Assembly (NCBI GenBank): GCA_037157565.1
Contig: JAZHRO010000039.1
Location: forward strand, 41,912,001-41,976,000
DNA: 64,000 nt
Reading direction: 5' to 3'
DNA from: Thalassia testudinum
Taxonomy: Eukaryota; Streptophyta; Magnoliopsida; Alismatales; Hydrocharitaceae
Shown here: one piece after another, positions 59,331 through 64,000 of the stretch
How the letters are laid out: each line of letters starts with the position of its first letter
Position numbering within the stretch: the first letter of the stretch is position 1
Made by a program: the position numbers and the translations under genes
The notes under the pieces: model-generated
Databases searched by the model: none
Seen by the model: only the letters and a program-made list of their open reading frames with translations
Told to the model about the DNA's origin: nothing

Positions 59331-59840
59331 GAAGGATATAGTGATGCAAGCTGGATTGGTCAAATGAAAGATTTTAAGAATAATGGTATTACATGATATG
59401 TCTTTACCTATTGAGGCAGTATAGTCTCCAAGGGTCTATAAAACAGACCATTTTAGTCTGATATACCTTTGATGTTGAGCTATGTGCTTTGAACACTAGT
59501 AGAATTAAGGTTAAATAGCTAAAGGGACTTCTTTTAGAAATCCCTATGGCGAGTAAGTTTATTCCTGTGATATCATTGCATTGTGATAGTATGACTGCAA
59601 TAGTAAAGATTAAGAGTTTAAAGTTTAATTAGAAAATAAGGATACATATCCAAATCAAACTCAAGTTTGTAGGGGATTTGGTGTCTCAAAGAATTATTGT
59701 TGTAAAATTTATAGGATATAAGGATAACACAGTAGATCAGTTTACTAAAGAACTTAATAAATCTTTAGTCTTTAAGTATAGGCTTAGGATGAGACTGAGA
59801 CCCCTTGGGAGTTTACCCGTAGTAGCAACCCAACCTAACT
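59331..59840 (+). pseudogene. Copia RNase H remnant
   Basis: Translation gives GYSDASWIGQMKDFKNNG, then with shifts LHCDSMTAIVKIKSL, a block with KFVGDLVSQRIIVVKF, DNTVDQFTKELNKSL and LRPLGSLPVVATQP. These are the conserved C-terminal RNase H and tail blocks of plant copia Pol. There are several stops and shifts. It begins within ten bases of the 5' LTR end, so primer site, gag, protease, integrase and RT were all deleted. Confidence 0.85.
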
Positions 59841-60361
59841 GAGTGAAGATCTCACAAAATAAGTTCAATTTGGTAACGACAACTTGTATGGCGAACTAGT
59901 TGGCACTCATTGTTAGATGCTTTTGCATGTAAGTCTAATTCTTAGAAGCTTGAGTGCTTTAAAGTTATAAATTTAGGAAGAGCAAATGTTCTGAATGGAT
60001 TTAATTCTTCTATGGTAGGACATGAGTAGTGTATCATTAGAGAACGTCATTTATGTGAGTGTTACTGAGGGCTGTAGTTAAGGGAATAGAGTCTTTCCCA
60101 AATATTCTCATGAAACAAGACAGCTGCATGGCCCTCAAGAGCACCAACTCTAAAGATTAGCACTAAAAACTTCACTCTGTTGTTACCACTATACACCCTA
60201 CATCAAAGGTCTAAAATTCAATACTAATTTCATTTTATTCATATGGTGGTGAAGGTGGATGACTTAAGTAAGTGTTCAGATTAGAAGGTACCATTACTAA
60301 AAGTAAAATGTGGTAGCTGAGAAATTTATCTTTGTATTTCAACGATGAATCCGTGGGGAAA
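59841..60361 (+). other. Copia 3' untranslated region
   Basis: Non-coding DNA leads to CCGTGGGGAAA, a purine tract abutting the 3' LTR start TGTTGGTTTTGAAG at 60362. It is the likely plus-strand primer. Confidence 0.7.
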
Positions 60362-61468
60362 TGTTGGTTTTGAAGAGCCTAATTGTATTAATCAAAATGC
60401 AATTGATAAATAGTGACATGGGAATTTATATTAAAATCAATAAGATTTGGTAGAGGCTTTTATTTTTAATATCACACTGGAAATGAACAAACCTCTTGGT
60501 ATGTGTAAAAGATTTCTATCTCCCATTGCTTATGTAGTAAAGAGTAAAAGGTGACGCTGGGAACCACACACGTATGTGTGTGTACCCCGCTCGCCTCAGC
60601 TCAACTCAGGCTTAGGTGAGAATAAATTTAGAACGTGGAACTTAGAACTTAGACTCTTTTATTATAGATTTTTAATCTCATTAATTGGTTATTAATTGAT
60701 CAATCAAAAGGTTAAATTAGTTGATCAATTATTTTGATTTATAAATGGATAAATTTGATCGATTAAATGATTTGGTCGACCAATAAGTTAGTTTGATCGA
60801 TCAATTGATTTGATTGAGTAATTAATGAATTTCCATAAACGTGAACTTCTGTAGACATCGGGTCATGTGCTATATATAAAAGTCATGAGGAGTTGTCATT
60901 TGAAATACAACAAGTGCAGAGAAACTCTCCACTCTTTCTCCCCCTCTCATTCTTATCTCTCTTTCTTTAGGTCATCAGATTGATATAAGATTGGTAGACT
61001 AATTTCCAATCAAATTTGTTGGTAATCTTGCGCAAAGAGTTTCTGAGTGATCTTTTGATAGTTGATTGATTAACCAATTAAATTGGTTGATCAATTCTTG
61101 ATCAATCAAATTGCCTCAAATTTGTTCTCTTGTGATGATTTTGGAGGACATCAAAGCCTAGAATGTGTCGAATCCTAGAGATAGATCATTATATCCTAAA
61201 AGGAGTTCATCAGATTCCGACGCACTAGTAGTATAGAGGGCGATACCTTTTATAAGAAAAGTCATTTATGTGTGTTTTAATCAAAGTAACATCTAATCTA
61301 TTTTTGTTTTGTTTATTTGTATTAGTGCATGTTATTTATTCTTTATTTTATTCTATATTTTACCATATTATGTTTAACTTACTTGATTTAATATTTTTGA
61401 TATATACAAAATCATTAAAAATTTATATGATTTTATTTATTTATTTCATTTGTACATTTATTTCAATA
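60362..61468 (+). repeat. Copia 3' LTR
   Basis: This 1107-bp LTR starts TGTTGGTTTTGAAG and ends TTATTTCAATA, followed by GAAAT. TTGATCAA-type palindromes lie at 60680-60820 and 61060-61120. TATATATAAAAG near 60868 fits the promoter. The first LTR differs widely, so this is an old insertion. Confidence 0.88.
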
Positions 61469-61639
61469 GAAATTTAGGGGCAAAGATAAGATTTTCCAAT
61501 CTTATAGTTTATTTCATCAAGTTCAACGATTTCCTTTTGTGTAGAGGCATACACTTTGAGCTAAGTAAATTTCCATGCACAGGTATACACATATGTCTCT
61601 GTGGTTACATTTAATAATAAATAGTAGAACAAATTTCCC

Positions 61640-62040
61640 ATCTCCTTACTTGAGAGAGGGCGGGAGTGGGGGGGGGGGGAGAGAGAGAGCAGAAGGGGGG
61701 AGGCCAGGAAGAAGGAGGGGAGGAAAACGGGAGGACAGTGGCAAGAGGGAATGAGAGGAGGGGTGATGATGGTTAGGGGAGGGGGGGGGGGGATGCGACA
61801 ATGGTGGTTGAGGAAGGTCGGTAGCTGGAGAGAAGGAAGGAGGGGGGTGATGGCTATGGAGGAGGAAGGGCAGTGACTTGAGAGAAGGATGGAGGAGGCA
61901 ACCTCTAACAACACTGTTGATGTCATTGTCGCCTTTATGGCCTCCAACAAGATGTGATCCAAGCTTGGGTGGGGGTGAAGTGAAGAGAGGTGGAAGAAGA
62001 AAGAAGAGAGAAAAGAGGAAGGAAAAAAATATAGATTGAG
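61640..62040. repeat. Purine-rich (G/A) low-complexity stretch
   Basis: GGGGG and GAGAGAG runs, with an inverse frame of Pro/Ser/Leu at 61561-61962 that reflects composition only. Confidence 0.8.
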
Positions 62041-62535
62041 TACTAATGTAATTTAAAAATATTGATAGTGATATTGATGTAATTTTTAAACTTCCTCTGA
62101 CATAACTTGGGATACTAACATGAGGTGTAGGTTTGTAATGGATGTAATAATAAAATATTCGAAGGCATGAATGTAATTAAAATTGTTTATGAGAGTATAA
62201 ATGTAAAAATCCTTAATAATATATATTTCCAATGATACATAGGCCTTGTTCAAAATTTCATGAACGTACATGTAGTTTCCCCTCCATCATTCGACTAGAT
62301 TTCCAATTCTGAGAGCACCTTTAAGTTTTTGTGTTTTTTGTAAAAATTAACTATTTATTAAGAGGAAAAGAAAAGAAAAAAATATCTAACTTTCAAAAGA
62401 GAAAGAGAAAATATCTCATAAAATAAGAGAGTGTCGAAATATAAAATAATAAGATAAAAAATAAAAGAGAAAAAAAATATATATTTTAAGGTCGAAAATC
62501 GAATCAACGATAAAATAACAACAGTTAACCCTTAA
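62041..62535. other. AT-rich DNA, no gene
   Basis: A-rich runs (AAAAGAAAAGAAAAAAATATC) occur at 62360-62490. Nothing else was recognised. Confidence 0.6.
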
Positions 62536-63200
62536 ACTACATCGGGGAATTCTATCGGGAAAAACACGGTGATTCCCACGCAACCAAAACAGCACAAAAA
62601 TAAATAAAAAGAAAACCAATCCACCACCCTCAACCACGAACAATGTTGCAACACACAACACCAGCCGCAACATTCACAACCAGATCGCAGCTCCCTCCGA
62701 CCGCAGCAGCACATCACCGGAGAAGGTCACACCGCCGCCGCAACGACCGGATCCTCCCACGTCGACTACAACAGATGACGATCAGAGCAAGATTCAACCG
62801 CTGCTGCACACGCCGGAGCAACCCACGCCTGCTGCAGCCATTGACGACCGCAGAAGGACCGATCCCAACTGCCAACTAACGCTGCTATCCACGATCGGCG
62901 GCCAGACGCGCTGTCCGCAGCAACAATCACCCGCCGCAACGTCCATCGAGAACCGCAACCACGACCAGCCGCAAACCCGCCACGAACAACAGTGCATGTC
63001 AAAACGAAGATCCGACCGACGAGGAGGGAGAGGTTCAGAGGGTGGAGAAGGAGATCCGATAATGGGGGGGCGGTGGTGGGGAGCCGATCAGCCAAAGGAA
63101 GCCCGATCGGGGCCCCAACTACTGTAGCCCTTGGTCTTGAAGCAGAGGAGGAAGCGGCGGAGTAGAGGTTAGCGGAGAGAGATTGTCCCATTCAACTGGT
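62536..63200 (-). other. GC- and CpG-rich island in AT-rich DNA
   Basis: An abrupt rise in CpG (CCGCCGCAACG, CATCGAGAACCGC) contrasts with both sides. The inverse strand has an open frame of 141 residues (63191-62766) of Ala/Ser/Arg/Val-rich sequence with no recognised domain. It could be the 5' part of a transposon or host transcript, or composition alone. Confidence 0.35.
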
Positions 63201-63776
63201 CACATATATTCATTTACTTGCCAAAACAAAAATGCTAGTTGGCCATGGTGGAATATGTGCGCATCCATAAGTAAAATTTGGTTGAGCACATTCAGGGTTA
63301 ATTTAAATGGAGGGATAAATTTTATACGATAATATTTTTATAGATGAATTATTTTATATTTTTTTAAAAAATTACAAAGAGTATCTTGGTGGATTAATTT
63401 ACGGTTATTTAAAAAATTTCTGATTTAATATATAAAATTATTTGAGATAACTCACAAAATAATTATTTCACATAATAACTTATCTTAAATTAAATCTATT
63501 TAACTCATATTAAACATTCTTTCCACTAAGATTACCTTTTATTTCAACTGATTATCCCTTACCAAACTTCGACTCAGGAACTTGGGACTGTCTTTATTGT
63601 CTACAGATACCCTCCAGATTGTTTATCGTGATTGGGACATATTGCAAAAGTCGACCGCTGGTGAGGACTACACTGCCACTGTATTGCGACAACCGGAGGT
63701 CGGCAAAAAAATGTTGATAAGAATATTCTAGTTTATTCAGATCAAAAGGTAGGTAGCGTACAGAAATACATCAAAT
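63201..63776. other. AT-rich DNA, no gene
   Basis: Only short frames occur; nothing was recognised. Confidence 0.6.
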
Positions 63777-63814
63777 ATGTCATCAGTAGTTGTATATATA
63801 TATATTATTTATTT

Positions 63815-63989
63815 TAAGTTTAGACTTCATCCTAGCGTACAGCCCCTCGAGGAGCCACACAACATGAACCTCGAGGAACACTTACCCCATGATCTTAACC
63901 AATTTACTCCCCCGATCACAGGGATAACTCAAGAAGAGGTTTTAAGGGTTATCTGTCGATTAAAAAAATTTAAAATAATTAAACTGTAA
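63815..63989 (+). pseudogene. Possible LINE (non-LTR) ORF2 fragment
   Basis: The frame reads a segment including FTPPITGITQEEVLRVICRL, like the stretch before the RT of plant LINEs, where an I-T-x-E-E-V/I helix precedes the K-A-P-G-x-D motif. The K-A-P-G part is not present before the stop. It is short and near the window edge. Confidence 0.3.
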
Positions 63990-64000
63990 AGTCAAAAAAT

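Larger units (their letters stand above)
57947..61468 (+). mobile_element. Old, internally deleted copia element
   Basis: LTRs at 57947-59322 and 60362-61468 are flanked by a perfect target duplication GAAAT (57942-57946 and 61469-61473). Only an RNase H remnant and 3' untranslated DNA remain between them. The first LTR's TG is mutated to CG. GATCAATC/TTGATCAA palindromes are frequent in both LTRs. Confidence 0.88.

Overview
This is a transposon-dense stretch of a flowering-plant nuclear genome. The evidence is the plant-type LTR retrotransposons with initiator-methionine tRNA primer sites, a CACTA transposon with a Ptta/En/Spm-type transposase, a Tourist-like MITE with TTA target duplications, and the absence of bacterial gene organisation. 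I could not tell the species. No ordinary host gene, tRNA or rRNA was recognised. Almost everything down to about 53.3 kb is transposons nested in transposons. The last 10 kb is AT-rich and carries older, smaller remnants.

Layout. 1-1569: the end of a large Ty3/gypsy LTR (called family E here), inverted. 1570-9460: decayed retrotransposon-like DNA with an 86-bp perfect palindrome, an AGCT-rich field, a ~55-bp minisatellite and a 403-bp LTR. 9526-11449: a foldback element and AT-rich DNA with GTTGTAAC repeats. 11450-53327: one CACTA transposon, defined by matching terminal inverted repeats about 42 kb apart and filled by later insertions. These are: (i) a young copia-type element at 12770-18313 that encodes only an intact Gag; (ii) an old LTR retrotransposon (family D) at 19544-39978 with target duplication GCGGG, itself holding solo LTRs of copia, gypsy families C and E, and its own family; (iii) a gypsy element at 40673-53241 with broken gag, protease, RT, RNase H and integrase, split by a family-E solo LTR. 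57947-61468: an internally deleted copia element with target duplication GAAAT and a MITE in one LTR. The window ends in a weak LINE-like fragment.

Main observation. LTRs of several different families (the copia family and gypsy families A/B, C and E) carry dense arrays of one palindrome, CAGACGTCTG or CCAGACGTCTGG. Neighbouring copies are set at nearly fixed distances: mostly 20 bp, often 12 bp, sometimes 22 bp. The sequence between them is not conserved. The same motif and spacing recur in copia and gypsy LTRs, which belong to different superfamilies. Two other repeats use other short palindromes: AGCT-based at 4.97-5.66 kb and TTGATCAA-based in the 58-61 kb copia LTRs. Palindrome-rich LTR control regions are known from maize Sireviruses; I do not know of this motif, this spacing rule or the sharing across superfamilies having been described.

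Functionally, the only reading frame that looks intact and possibly expressed is the 577-residue Gag at 14551-16284. Its flanking LTRs differ at one position that I could find, so it moved recently and must have used another element's protease, integrase and reverse transcriptase. All alignments and counts here were made by eye.
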